Assembly: GCA_022572335.1 (NCBI GenBank)
Contig: JACZWD010000025.1
Location: 1-17,978 of the forward strand
Direction of reading: 5' to 3'
DNA: 17,978 bases
Source of the DNA: Pseudomonadota bacterium
GTDB taxonomy: Bacteria; Pseudomonadota; Alphaproteobacteria; Rhodospirillales; 2-02-FULL-58-16
Below, one piece after another: positions 1 through 7,150 of the stretch (position 1 is its first letter; the number at the start of each line of letters is the position of its first letter). The translations under genes were made by a program, and so were the position numbers. The notes under the pieces were generated by a model. The model was not told the DNA's origin. It saw only the letters and a list, made by a program, of their open reading frames with translations, and made no database searches.

Positions 1-2
1 CC

Positions 3-299
3 CTGCACCTGCTGCCCTGGCCCGAGCCCATCGAGGTCATGGCGCCGGTCCCCGACTACCCGCCGGTGATGTTCCGCTGGCGCCGGCACCGGCACCGGGT
101 GGCGCGCGCCGACGGACCCGAGCGCATCGGTCCGGAATGGTGGCTGGAAGAGCCCGCGGACGCCTTCTCCTCCCGCCACCGCATCCGCGACTACTACCGG
201 GTGGAGGACACCGAAGGGCGCCGCTTCTGGCTCTACCGGGAGGGGCTGTACCGGCCCGGCGTCGAACCCGCTTGGTACCTGCACGGGTTTTTTGCGTGA
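3..299 (+). CDS. imuB: ImuB, C-terminal end only (DNA polymerase Y-family-like protein)
   Basis: This is the last 98 residues of a gene that begins before the window; the frame is open from base 3. The translation contains PEWW, RDYYRVED and RFWLYREGLY and ends in WYLHGFFA. I recognise this as the conserved C-terminal tail (DUF6504-like) of ImuB, the catalytically inactive Y-family homologue that links DnaE2 and the beta clamp in SOS-induced translesion synthesis. The dnaE2 gene 770 bp downstream supports the call. ImuB and dnaE2 are usually adjacent or overlapping; here a toxin-antitoxin pair separates them. The Y-family core and the clamp-binding motif lie outside the window. The internal ATG at 39 is not the real start, because the family similarity extends upstream of it. 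Confidence 0.85.
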   Translation: MHLLPWPEPIEVMAPVPDYPPVMFRWRRHRHRVARADGPERIGPEWWLEEPADAFSSRHRIRDYYRVEDTEGRRFWLYREGLYRPGVEPAWYLHGFFA

Positions 300-310
300 C
301 CGCCGGGCAA

Positions 311-363
311 TGCTGGCAAAATGCTGGCAAAATGCAAGCATATATGCTAGCATTATGCTAGCA
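311..363 (+). promoter_or_regulatory. Five phased TGCNNGCA boxes, probable antitoxin operator
   Basis: Five 8-bp near-palindromes lie at 311-318 and 322-329 (TGCTGGCA), 333-340 (TGCAAGCA), and 345-352 and 356-363 (TGCTAGCA). Start-to-start spacing is 11, 11, 12 and 11 bp, about one DNA turn, so all boxes face the same side of the helix. The array begins 12 bp after the imuB stop and ends 4 bp before the antitoxin ribosome-binding site. Ribbon-helix-helix antitoxins normally repress their own operon by binding short repeated palindromes cooperatively, so autoregulation is the natural reading. The AT-rich part (341-356) probably also holds the promoter -10 region, but I cannot place it exactly. 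Confidence 0.7.
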
Positions 364-380
364 ACAAAGGAGTGACCCCA

Positions 381-629
381 ATGGCCAATCTGACCATCCG
401 CAACCTCGATGACAAAGTCGTCGAACGGCTGAAGAAAAGAGCGAAGGACAACGGCCGTTCGCTGGAAGCCGAACTGCGCTTGTTGTTGAGCGAAGAGGCG
501 CAACGCCCTTCGGGACATCCCTCAAGAGGAGCCGAGTTGCGCGCGCGGGCTGAACGCATCGCGGCGATGACTCCCGATGTGCCCCAGACCGACAGTGTTG
601 AATTGTTGCGCGAAGATCGTGATCGATGA
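381..629 (+). CDS. FitA-like ribbon-helix-helix antitoxin
   Basis: An 82-residue protein with the N-terminal pattern MANLTIRNLDD followed by a helix containing NGRSLEAELRLLL. This is the ribbon-helix-helix DNA-binding fold of FitA/Arc-type antitoxins, in about residues 1-40. The rest (residues 41-82) is hydrophilic and is expected to wrap around and inhibit the toxin. The ATG at 381 is chosen because AAGGAG at 367-372 sits 8 bp upstream; the in-frame GTG at 372 overlaps that site. The stop overlaps the toxin start (ATGA at 626-629), so the two genes are translationally coupled. The antitoxin probably represses the pair through the box array upstream. Sequence here is visibly less GC-rich than the flanking imuB and dnaE2, which fits acquisition as a cassette. 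Confidence 0.85.
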   Translation: MANLTIRNLDDKVVERLKKRAKDNGRSLEAELRLLLSEEAQRPSGHPSRGAELRARAERIAAMTPDVPQTDSVELLREDRDR

Positions 630-1057
630 TCCTTGTGATTGACGCCAGCGTCGCCACGAAGTGGTTCGTGCGGGAAAACCTTCATGAACAGGCATTGCTT
701 TTGCTGTCCGACCACGCCGACGACTTGCAGGCGCCGGATTTCATCCTTACCGAAGTCACCAACATCGCGTGGAAAAAAGTCCTCCGAAACGAAATCTCTC
801 AGGAGCAAGCGCGGGTTATCCCTACGGACCTTCGCGGATACATCCTCTCCTTCCATCCATCAGCGGACTTGGTTGACGGTGCCTTGGACATTGCATTGTC
901 TCTCCATCACCCGGTCTACGATTGTCTCTACATCGCCTGCGCCGAGGCCATTGGCGGCGTTCTCATCACTGCCGATAAGAAGCTGCACAAGGCCATTGAG
1001 GGCACCGATTTCGAACGCCTGGTGCGGTACCTCGGCGACCCTGATTTTTTGGCATAG
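626..1057 (+). CDS. vapC: PIN-domain ribonuclease toxin (VapC/FitB family)
   Basis: This 143-residue protein is one PIN domain, the fold of Mg2+-dependent ribonuclease toxins that typically cut tRNA or other structured RNA. The acidic metal-binding residues are in the expected places: D6 (LVIDASV), E43 (LTEVTN), D99 (VYDCLYIA) and D117 (LITADKKL). Its length matches typical VapC/FitB proteins. The start overlaps the antitoxin stop by 4 bp, and the stop lies 13 bp before dnaE2, so all three genes could share a transcript. Nothing appears truncated, so the toxin should be active. A FitB or VapC label is a family choice; the RNA target cannot be read from sequence. Confidence 0.88.
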   Translation: MILVIDASVATKWFVRENLHEQALLLLSDHADDLQAPDFILTEVTNIAWKKVLRNEISQEQARVIPTDLRGYILSFHPSADLVDGALDIALSLHHPVYDCLYIACAEAIGGVLITADKKLHKAIEGTDFERLVRYLGDPDFLA

Positions 1058-1070
1058 GAACGTTGGCGCC

Positions 1071-4000
1071 ATGGCCGCCTACGCCGAGCTTCAGGTCACA
1101 TCCAACTTCAGCTTCCTGCGCGGCGCTTCGCACCCCGAGGACCTGGTGCTGGCCGCCGCCGCCCTCGGCCACAAGGCGATCGCCATCACCGACCGCAACA
1201 CCCTTGCCGGCGTCGTGCGCGCCCACGCCGCCGCCAGGCAGGCGGGCATCCGCCTGGTGGTCGGGACGCGGCTCGACCTTGCCGACGGCCCCGGCCTGCT
1301 GTGCTTTCCCACCGGCCGGGCGGCGTACGGCCGGCTGGCGCGCCTGCTCACCCTGGGCAAGCGCCGCGCCCCCAAGGGCGAGTGCCGGCTCGCCATGGAC
1401 GATATTATCCACGGCGGCGAATTCGCCGGCGGCGAGGGCCAGATCATCCTCGCCCTGCCCCCCGAAGTTCCCGATACGGCCTTCGCCGAAACCCTGAAGA
1501 TGTTAAAAAATCACTTCAAGAAACGCCTCTACCTCGTTGCGCACAATCTTTATCGTGGCGACGACGCCCGCCGGATGGCCACCCTTGCCGGGCTCGCCGG
1601 GCACTGCCGCACGCCCCTGGTGGCGACCAACGACGTGCATGCGCACACGGCCCGGCGCCGGCCCCTGCAGGACGTGCTCACCTGCATCCGCGAGCACCGC
1701 ACCATCCACGACGCCGGCTTCCGCCTGTTCGCCAACGCCGAGCGCCACCTGAAGCCGCCCGAGGAGATGGCGCGGCTGTTCCGCGACTATCCGGGCGCCG
1801 TCGCCCGCACGGCCGAGATCGCCGGGCGCTGCGCCTTCAGCCTGGACGAGTTGCGCTACGAGTATCCCGTCGATCCGGTCCCCGACGGCCGCACCCCCCA
1901 GGAGGAACTGGCCCGTCTCACCTGGGCAGGGGCGGCCGGGCGCTACCCCGGCGGCGTCCCCGACAAGGTCAAGGGGCAGATCGAACGCGAACTGGAGCTC
2001 ATCGGCGCCCTCGCCTTCGCGCCCTACTTCCTGACCGTGCACGACATCGTCCGCTTCGCCAGGGGCCGGGGGATCCTGTGCCAGGGCCGGGGCTCGGCGG
2101 CCAACTCGGCCGTCTGCTACTGCCTGGGCGTAACGGCGGTGGACCCCGAGCGCATCGACCTGTTGTTCGAACGCTTCATCAGCGCCGAGCGCAACGAGCC
2201 CCCCGACATCGACGTCGACTTCGAGCACGAGCGGCGCGAAGAGGTCATCCAGTACATCTACGCCAAATACGGCCGCCAGCGCGCCGCCATGACCGCCACC
2301 GTCATCACCTACCGCGCCAAGAGCGCCCTCCGCGAGGTGGGCAAGGCCATGGGGCTTTCCGGGGACTCCATCGTCGCCCTGCAACGGGCCGCCTGGCGGC
2401 GCCCCTGGGACGAGGTCACGGACGCCCACATCCGCGAGGCGGGGCTGGACCCCGGCGACCGCACCGTGGGCATGGTCATGGCCCTGGCCCGGGAGCTGGT
2501 CGGCTTCCCCCGGCACCTCTCGCAGCACACCGGCGGCATGGTGATCACGCGGAGCCTGCTCAGCGAGGTGGTGCCCATCGCCAACGCGGCCATGGCCGGG
2601 CGCACCGTCATCGAATGGGACAAGGACGACCTGGACGTGCTCGGCATCCTCAAGATCGACGTCCTCGGGCTGGGCATGCTCACCTGCGTGCGCAAGGCCT
2701 TCGACCTTATCGAACGCCATCATGGCCGAAAGCTCACCCTGGCCACCGTGCCGGCCGAGGACGCGGCCGTCTACGAGATGCTGTGCCGCGGCGATTCCCT
2801 GGGCGTCTTCCAGGTGGAAAGCCGGGCCCAGATGAGCATGCTGCCGCGCCTCAAGCCGCGCAATTTCTACGACCTGGTGATCGAGGTGGCGATCGTGCGT
2901 CCGGGACCCATCCAGGGCGACATGGTGCATCCGTATCTGCGCCGCCGCGCCGGCATCGAGACGGTGGAGTACCCGTCCCAGGAGCTGCGCCGGGTGCTCG
3001 GCAAGACCCTGGGCGTGCCGCTGTTCCAGGAGCAGGCCATGAGGATCGCCATCGTCGCCGCCGGCTTCACCCCGGCCGAGGCCGACGCCCTGCGCCGCGC
3101 CATGGCCACCTTCCGCCGCTTCGGGGACATCCACAGCTTCCGCGAAAAGTTCATCGACGGCATGCTGGCCAGGGGCTATGGGCGGGACTTCGCCGAACGG
3201 TGCTTCCGCCAGATCGAGGGCTTCGCCGATTACGGCTTTCCCGAATCCCACGCCGCCAGCTTCGCCCTCCTGGTCTATGTCTCGTCCTGGCTCAAATGCC
3301 ATTATCCGGCCGCCTTCGCCACCGCCCTTCTGAACAGCCAGCCCATGGGCTTCTACGCCCCCGCCCAGATCGTCCGCGACGCCCGCGGGCACGGCGTCGA
3401 GGTGCGCCCGGTGGACGTCAATGCGAGCCACTGGGACTGTACCCTGGAGGCCGGGGAAGCCGGGAAAGCCGGGAAAGCTGGAGCGGCCGCCGCGCTGCGC
3501 CTGGGTCTTCGCCAGGTCAAGGGGCTGGCATCCGCGGACGCCGAGGCGGTGGTGGCGGCGCGCGGCGGCGGCTATCGGGACATGGGCGCGGTCCGGCGGC
3601 GGGCGGGCGTGGGCCGGGCGGCCCTGGAGACCCTGGCCCGCGCCGACGCCTTCGGCTCCCTGGGCCTGGACCGGCGCCGGGCGTTGTGGACGGCGCGGGG
3701 CATGGAGGACGGACCACTGCCGCTGTTCGCCGCCGCCGACGGGTGCGCAGCCGCCAACGAGCCCCCGGTAGCGCTGCCCGCGACGGCGCTGGGCGAACAG
3801 GTGGCCGACGACTACCGCGCCCTGCGCCTGTCCCTCAAGGCCCATCCCCTGGCCCTGCTGCGCGACGAGCTCGGCGGCCGCGGTTTCATCACCTGCGGCG
3901 GCCTCGAGCGCCTCGCGCACGGCCGGCCGGTGAAGGTGGCGGGGCTGGTGATCACCCGCCAACGCCCCGGCACCGCCAAGGGCGTCGTCTTCATCACCAT

Positions 4001-4244
4001 CGAGGACGAAACCGGCATCGCCAACCTGATCGTCTGGCCCGACGTCTTCGAGCGCTTCCGCAAGGCGGGCCTGAGCGCCGGCCTGCTCGGCGTCCACGGC
4101 CGCGTCCAGCGCGAGGGCATGGTCATCCACGTGCCGGCGCAAAAACTGTTCGACCTCACCCCCCTCCTTGGACGCCTGGACGCGGACGTTCGGCCGCCCG
4201 CCGGCGAACGATCGATCACGATTGACTGCCGGGACTTTCACTAA
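1071..4244 (+). CDS. dnaE2: Error-prone DNA polymerase DnaE2 (ImuC)
   Basis: A 1057-residue C-family DNA polymerase, the catalytic subunit of the ImuAB-DnaE2 mutasome for SOS translesion synthesis. It has an N-terminal PHP domain (from SNFSFLRGASHPEDL), palm catalytic aspartates in PDIDVDF (D379, D381; a third acid, D383, follows) and KIDVLGL (D530), the helix-hairpin-helix part (GFADYGFPESHAASFALLVY), and a C-terminal OB fold (RQRPGTAKGVVFITIEDETG). That OB-fold wording and the length are typical of DnaE2 rather than replicative DnaE1. The ATG at 1071 starts the conserved AAYAELQVTSNFS. The same frame is open further upstream, but that overlaps the toxin gene and has no family similarity. 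A weak AGGAA at 1056-1060 overlaps the toxin stop. Residues 793-804 hold a 9-bp in-frame repeat. Bases around 1500-1560 are locally AT-rich but still encode family sequence. Confidence 0.95.
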   Translation: MAAYAELQVTSNFSFLRGASHPEDLVLAAAALGHKAIAITDRNTLAGVVRAHAAARQAGIRLVVGTRLDLADGPGLLCFPTGRAAYGRLARLLTLGKRRAPKGECRLAMDDIIHGGEFAGGEGQIILALPPEVPDTAFAETLKMLKNHFKKRLYLVAHNLYRGDDARRMATLAGLAGHCRTPLVATNDVHAHTARRRPLQDVLTCIREHRTIHDAGFRLFANAERHLKPPEEMARLFRDYPGAVARTAEIAGRCAFSLDELRYEYPVDPVPDGRTPQEELARLTWAGAAGRYPGGVPDKVKGQIERELELIGALAFAPYFLTVHDIVRFARGRGILCQGRGSAANSAVCYCLGVTAVDPERIDLLFERFISAERNEPPDIDVDFEHERREEVIQYIYAKYGRQRAAMTATVITYRAKSALREVGKAMGLSGDSIVALQRAAWRRPWDEVTDAHIREAGLDPGDRTVGMVMALARELVGFPRHLSQHTGGMVITRSLLSEVVPIANAAMAGRTVIEWDKDDLDVLGILKIDVLGLGMLTCVRKAFDLIERHHGRKLTLATVPAEDAAVYEMLCRGDSLGVFQVESRAQMSMLPRLKPRNFYDLVIEVAIVRPGPIQGDMVHPYLRRRAGIETVEYPSQELRRVLGKTLGVPLFQEQAMRIAIVAAGFTPAEADALRRAMATFRRFGDIHSFREKFIDGMLARGYGRDFAERCFRQIEGFADYGFPESHAASFALLVYVSSWLKCHYPAAFATALLNSQPMGFYAPAQIVRDARGHGVEVRPVDVNASHWDCTLEAGEAGKAGKAGAAAALRLGLRQVKGLASADAEAVVAARGGGYRDMGAVRRRAGVGRAALETLARADAFGSLGLDRRRALWTARGMEDGPLPLFAAADGCAAANEPPVALPATALGEQVADDYRALRLSLKAHPLALLRDELGGRGFITCGGLERLAHGRPVKVAGLVITRQRPGTAKGVVFITIEDETGIANLIVWPDVFERFRKAGLSAGLLGVHGRVQREGMVIHVPAQKLFDLTPLLGRLDADVRPPAGERSITIDCRDFH

Positions 4245-4277
4245 TATCAAAACGACTGGGTCGGTTTGACTTGAGGA

Positions 4278-4293
4278 GCCCGCGATTGCGGGC
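4278..4293 (+). terminator. Short hairpin after dnaE2, possible weak terminator
   Basis: GCCCGC at 4278-4283 pairs perfectly with GCGGGC at 4288-4293 around a GATT loop, 34 bp after the dnaE2 stop. There is no T-tract after it, so intrinsic termination is doubtful. The rest of 4245-4389 shows nothing further that I recognise. Confidence 0.3.
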
Positions 4294-4389
4294 CGCCGCC
4301 CCGGCGGACGAAACAAGGCCTTGATGCGCGGCGGATGAACCCCAACCGAGACGGACACCCGTTTCCCGGCAATCAGGCACCCCGTACCC

Positions 4390-4851
4390 ATGCCCGGCAT
4401 TTCCGCCTTCGCCAGCGTCCTCCATGTGCTTGCCGCCATCGTCTGGGTGGGCGGCATGTTCTTCGCCTACATGGTCCTGCGGCCGTCGTTGGGCGTCCTC
4501 GAGCCGCCCCAGCGGCCGCGCTTGTGGAATACCGTGTTCCCCCGCTTTTTCGCCTGGGTGTGGGTGGCGGTGATCGTCCTGCCGGCCACCGGATACGCCA
4601 TGGTGTTCGCCACATTCGGCGGCTTCGCCGACGCCGGCGTCCACGTGCACGTCATGCACGCGCTCGGCTGGGTGATGATCGCCCTGTTCGTTTTCCTGTA
4701 TGCGGTGCCCTTCCGGCGCTTCCAACAGGCGCTCGCCGGCGGCGGCGAGGCCGCCGGGCACCTGACCCTCATTCGCCGCATCGTCGCGGTGAACCTGGTG
4801 CTCGGCCCGATCACCTCGGCCGTCGCCGCCTGGGGGCGCTTCGCCGCCTGA
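4390..4851 (+). CDS. CopD-family-like integral membrane protein
   Basis: This 153-residue protein has four hydrophobic helices at about residues 6-31, 53-76, 90-108 and 131-151. The first helix carries LHVLAAIVWVGGMFF, the His-containing signature of small CopD-like inner-membrane proteins; later helices keep conserved histidines (HVHVMHALGW) and the ending NLVLGPITSAVAAWGRF. Family members are linked to copper handling or haem/quinone-associated membrane functions, but most small ones are uncharacterised, so no substrate is assigned. The ATG at 4390 has no strong ribosome-binding site; it is the first start that gives the conserved N-terminus. The gene stands alone between dnaE2 and a NUDIX gene, with gaps of 145 and 254 bp, so it is probably monocistronic. 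Confidence 0.75.
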   Translation: MPGISAFASVLHVLAAIVWVGGMFFAYMVLRPSLGVLEPPQRPRLWNTVFPRFFAWVWVAVIVLPATGYAMVFATFGGFADAGVHVHVMHALGWVMIALFVFLYAVPFRRFQQALAGGGEAAGHLTLIRRIVAVNLVLGPITSAVAAWGRFAA

Positions 4852-4917
4852 TACGCAAACTCGGCAAATCCAAGCCCTGTGAGAAAGACACGCGCGGCGG
4901 CGTCGCGCACTCGTTTC

Positions 4918-4968
4918 CCTCTGCGTCCTCTGCGTTTAAAAATTTTTTCAACGCCGAGGACGCAGAGG
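4918..4968. repeat. Palindromic intergenic repeat, possible terminator
   Basis: The left arm CCTCTGCGTCCTCTGCGTT (4918-4936) pairs with AACGCCGAGGACGCAGAGG (4950-4968), 18 of 19 positions, around a 13-base A/T-rich loop. Each arm contains an internal echo: CCTCTGCGT is repeated directly at 4918-4926 and 4927-4935, and CGCAGAGG appears at 4961-4968 and 4971-4978. Similar CTCTGCG/CGCAGAG palindromes are, as far as I recall, scattered through many environmental bacterial genomes. In RNA it would form a strong stem that could end CopD transcription or protect mRNA. The rest of the 254-bp gap (4852-5105) shows nothing else I recognise. Confidence 0.75.
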
Positions 4969-5105
4969 TACGCAGAGGCAAGCCAAAGTATTTTGATCCG
5001 GCGTTCGTCCCCGGCGAACTGGACAAACGGACCCGCGTCACCGACAAAGGACCGGAGCGGGGACGCCGCGCCGCGCCCCGATAACCCATCAACGCGAGAG
5101 GCCCC

Positions 5106-5744
5106 ATGATCCAGCACGACGTCAACATCATCGAAAAGACCACGCCGTTCGAAGGCTACTTCCGCATCGACCGTTACCGCCTGCGGCACCGCCTGTTCGA
5201 GGGCGGCTGGAGCGGCGAGTTGACCCGCGAGATCTTCGAGCGCGGCCACGCCGTGGCCGTCCTCCTCTACGATCCCGACCTGGACACCCTGGTGTTCATC
5301 GAACAGTTCCGCTGCGGCGCCCTGGCGGCCGCGTCCTCGCCGTGGTTCGGCGCCGGGTTTTCGCCGTGGCTGGTGGAATGCATCGCCGGCATCATCGAGG
5401 ACGGCGAATCCCCCGAGGACGTGGCGCGGCGCGAGGCGGTGGAGGAAGCCGGCTGCGAAATCGGCGACATCGTCCCCGTCTGCCACTACCTGGTCAGCCC
5501 CGGCGGCACCTCGGAATCGGTTTTCGTCTTCTGCGGCCGGGTCGACGCCCAGAACGCCGGCGGCATTCACGGCCTGACCGAGGAGCACGAAGACATCCGC
5601 GTCCTCGCGGTGCCGGCCGCCGAGGCCCTGCGGTGGCTGGAGGAAGGCCGCTTCAACAACGCCATGACGCTCATCGCCATGCAGTGGTTCGGGATGAACC
5701 ACGAAACCCTGCGCGCCCGGTGGCGCACGCCACCCAGCCGTTGA
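5106..5744 (+). CDS. NUDIX hydrolase, ADP-ribose pyrophosphatase type
   Basis: A 212-residue NUDIX hydrolase. The NUDIX box spans residues 95-117 and fits G-x5-E-x7-REVxEExG: G95, E101, then REAVEEAG at 109-116, with E113 and E114 as expected metal ligands. The flanking sequence (IEQFRCGALA before the box, YLVSPGGTSESVFVFCGRV after it) matches the ADP-ribose pyrophosphatase (NudF/TrgB) subgroup, which hydrolyses ADP-ribose to AMP and ribose 5-phosphate in the cytoplasm. The ATG at 5106 has GAGAGG 5 bp upstream. Substrate specificity is a family inference; other nucleoside diphosphate sugars are possible. The gene is isolated from its neighbours by repeat-containing gaps on both sides. Confidence 0.88.
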   Translation: MIQHDVNIIEKTTPFEGYFRIDRYRLRHRLFEGGWSGELTREIFERGHAVAVLLYDPDLDTLVFIEQFRCGALAAASSPWFGAGFSPWLVECIAGIIEDGESPEDVARREAVEEAGCEIGDIVPVCHYLVSPGGTSESVFVFCGRVDAQNAGGIHGLTEEHEDIRVLAVPAAEALRWLEEGRFNNAMTLIAMQWFGMNHETLRARWRTPPSR

Positions 5745-5752
5745 GGCCCCTG

Positions 5753-5937
5753 CCGGGGGGACAGGGGAATGTTCCCCCCGGCTACGTTATGCGGGGGACG
5801 CCCCCGAGGCCCCCGGGGGGACAGGGGGGTGTCCCCCCGGCTACGTTATGCGGGGGACGCCCCCGAGGCCCCCGGGGGGACAGGGGGGTGTCCCCCCGGC
5901 TACGTTATGCCGGGGGGGGCGCCCCCGAGGCCCCCGG
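5753..5937. repeat. Three tandem copies of a ~60-bp G/C-run repeat
   Basis: Three head-to-tail copies of about 59-60 bp fill most of the gap between the NUDIX gene and cysK. The shared core TACGTTATGC starts at 5783, 5842 and 5901. Each copy contains a hairpin, GGGGGGACA pairing with TGTCCCCCC, and copies 1 and 2 a second, CGGGGG-ACG-CCCCCG. In copy 1 the first hairpin reads ACAGGGGAATGTT and keeps pairing through a G-T wobble and one extra base. Copy 3 has CGGGGGGGGCGCCCCCG in its second half. A fourth copy lies at 7151-7220. The frame is open through the block in more than one register, but that reflects composition, not coding. Confidence 0.9.
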
Positions 5938-6022
5938 CGATGCTTGATCGCCGACGGACCCGCCGCTAGTCTGCCGGCGCGACCGCGGCCCGGGCTTTAG
6001 GGCGGAAGGGCGGAAACTTTCC

Positions 6023-7024
6023 ATGGACGTGCGCGACGGTTTTATCGATTCCATCGGCAACACGCCGTTGATCCGCCTCCGCCGCGCCTCCGAGGCCACC
6101 GGCTGCGAGATCCTGGGCAAGGCCGAATTCCTCAATCCGGGCAGCTCGGTCAAGGACCGGGCGGCGCTGTTCATCATCAACGACGCCGAGGAACGCGGCG
6201 TCCTCAAGCCCGGCGGCGTGGTCGTCGAGGGTACGGCGGGGAATACCGGCATCGGCCTGGCCCTGGTCGGCAACGCCCGCGGCTACCGCACGGTGATCGT
6301 CATCCCCGACACCCAGTCCCAGGAGAAGATGGATTTCCTGCGCCTCATCGGCGCCGAGGTGCGCGAAGTGCCGGCCGTGCCCTACAAGGACCCCAACAAC
6401 TACGTCCACGTTTCCGAACGGGTCGCCGAAGAGCTGGCCGAGACCGAGCCCAACGGGGTGCTGTGGGCCAACCAGTGGGACAACGTCGCCAACCGGGACG
6501 GGCACAGGCAGACCACGGGCCCCGAGATCTGGGAGCAGACCGAGGGCAAGGTGGACGGCTTCATCTGCGCCGTCGGCACCGGAGGCACCCTGGGCGGCGT
6601 CAGCATGGCCCTGAAAGAGCGCAACTCCGACGTGGTCATCGGCATCGCCGACCCCATGGGCGCCGCCCTCTATCACTATTACAAGCATGGTGAGCTGAAA
6701 AGCGAGGGGTCCTCGATCACCGAAGGCATCGGCCAGGGACGCATCACCAAGAACCTGGAGGGCGCCGTCGTCGACAAGGCCTACCAGATCCCCGACGAAG
6801 AGGCCGTTCCCATCGTTTTCGACCTGCTCGAACACGAAGGGCTGTGCCTCGGCGGGTCCAGCGGCATCAACGTCGCCGGCGCCATCCGCCTGGCCAGGGA
6901 CATGGGCCCGGGCCATACCATCGTCACCATCCTCGCCGACTTCGGCTCGCGCTATCAGAGCAAGCTGTTCAACCCCGAATTCCTGCGCTCCAAGAACCTG
7001 CCCGTGCCCGGTTGGCTGGAATAG
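6023..7024 (+). CDS. cysK: Cysteine synthase A (O-acetylserine sulfhydrylase)
   Basis: A 333-residue PLP enzyme of the cysteine synthase / cystathionine beta-synthase fold. It makes L-cysteine from O-acetylserine and sulfide in the cytoplasm. The PLP lysine is K44 in NPGSSVKDRAA; the substrate loop is EGTAGNTG (about residues 69-76), and the PLP phosphate loop is GTGGT in CAVGTGGTLGG. The N-terminal IGNTPLIRL is diagnostic. EGTAGNTG, rather than the EPTSGNTG of E. coli CysK, places it in a variant subgroup common in alphaproteobacteria, so a cystathionine beta-synthase-like activity cannot be excluded. No CBS regulatory domain is present. The G/C-run repeat lies on both sides of the gene. The downstream metC makes a sulfur amino acid cluster. 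Confidence 0.92.
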   Translation: MDVRDGFIDSIGNTPLIRLRRASEATGCEILGKAEFLNPGSSVKDRAALFIINDAEERGVLKPGGVVVEGTAGNTGIGLALVGNARGYRTVIVIPDTQSQEKMDFLRLIGAEVREVPAVPYKDPNNYVHVSERVAEELAETEPNGVLWANQWDNVANRDGHRQTTGPEIWEQTEGKVDGFICAVGTGGTLGGVSMALKERNSDVVIGIADPMGAALYHYYKHGELKSEGSSITEGIGQGRITKNLEGAVVDKAYQIPDEEAVPIVFDLLEHEGLCLGGSSGINVAGAIRLARDMGPGHTIVTILADFGSRYQSKLFNPEFLRSKNLPVPGWLE

Positions 7025-7043
7025 CAGGCTCCGCGCCGCATCG

Positions 7044-7058
7044 TGGCACGATTCCCGC
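7044..7058 (+). promoter_or_regulatory. Possible sigma-54 (-24/-12) promoter upstream of metC
   Basis: The sequence TGGCACG-ATTC-CCGC matches the -24 element of the sigma-54 consensus (TGGCACG-N4-TTGC) exactly, with the required GG-to-GC spacing, but has CC instead of TT in the -12 element. It lies about 190 bp upstream of the metC ATG. Nitrogen control through NtrC is reported for rhizobial aap transport, as I recall, which makes a sigma-54 promoter plausible here. No upstream activator sites were identified, and chance matches occur in GC-rich DNA. Confidence 0.25.
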
Positions 7059-7150
7059 GCGGTGGCGGATGGGCGTCCCGCAGTCTTACTGGCGCGGCGG
7101 CGGAAAAATTGACATTATCGTCGGTCTTCACGCCGCGATGGTACGCGGCG

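Noticed and set aside
639..1070. Extended N-terminus of DnaE2 through the toxin gene
   Set aside because: The frame is open, but it overlaps the PIN toxin with its complete catalytic set, and DnaE2 similarity starts only at the ATG at 1071.
3572..3757. Short arginine/proline-rich frames within dnaE2 on both strands
   Set aside because: These are composition shadows of the GC-rich gene.
1503..4457. A 984-codon open frame on the minus strand
   Set aside because: It lies antisense to dnaE2, whose family motifs are unambiguous. Long antisense frames are common where third positions are almost all G or C, and this one has no recognisable domain.
5753..5937. CRISPR array
   Set aside because: Three copies are contiguous without unique spacers, and no cas genes are present.
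5769..5969. Gly/Pro/Arg-rich open frames across the tandem repeat
   Set aside because: The frames come from repeat composition, the 59-60-bp period shifts the frame between copies, and nothing resembles a ribosome-binding site or a known domain.
7109..7114. TTGACA as a sigma-70 -35 box for metC
   Set aside because: No acceptable -10 box occurs 16-18 bp downstream; the region is GC-rich.
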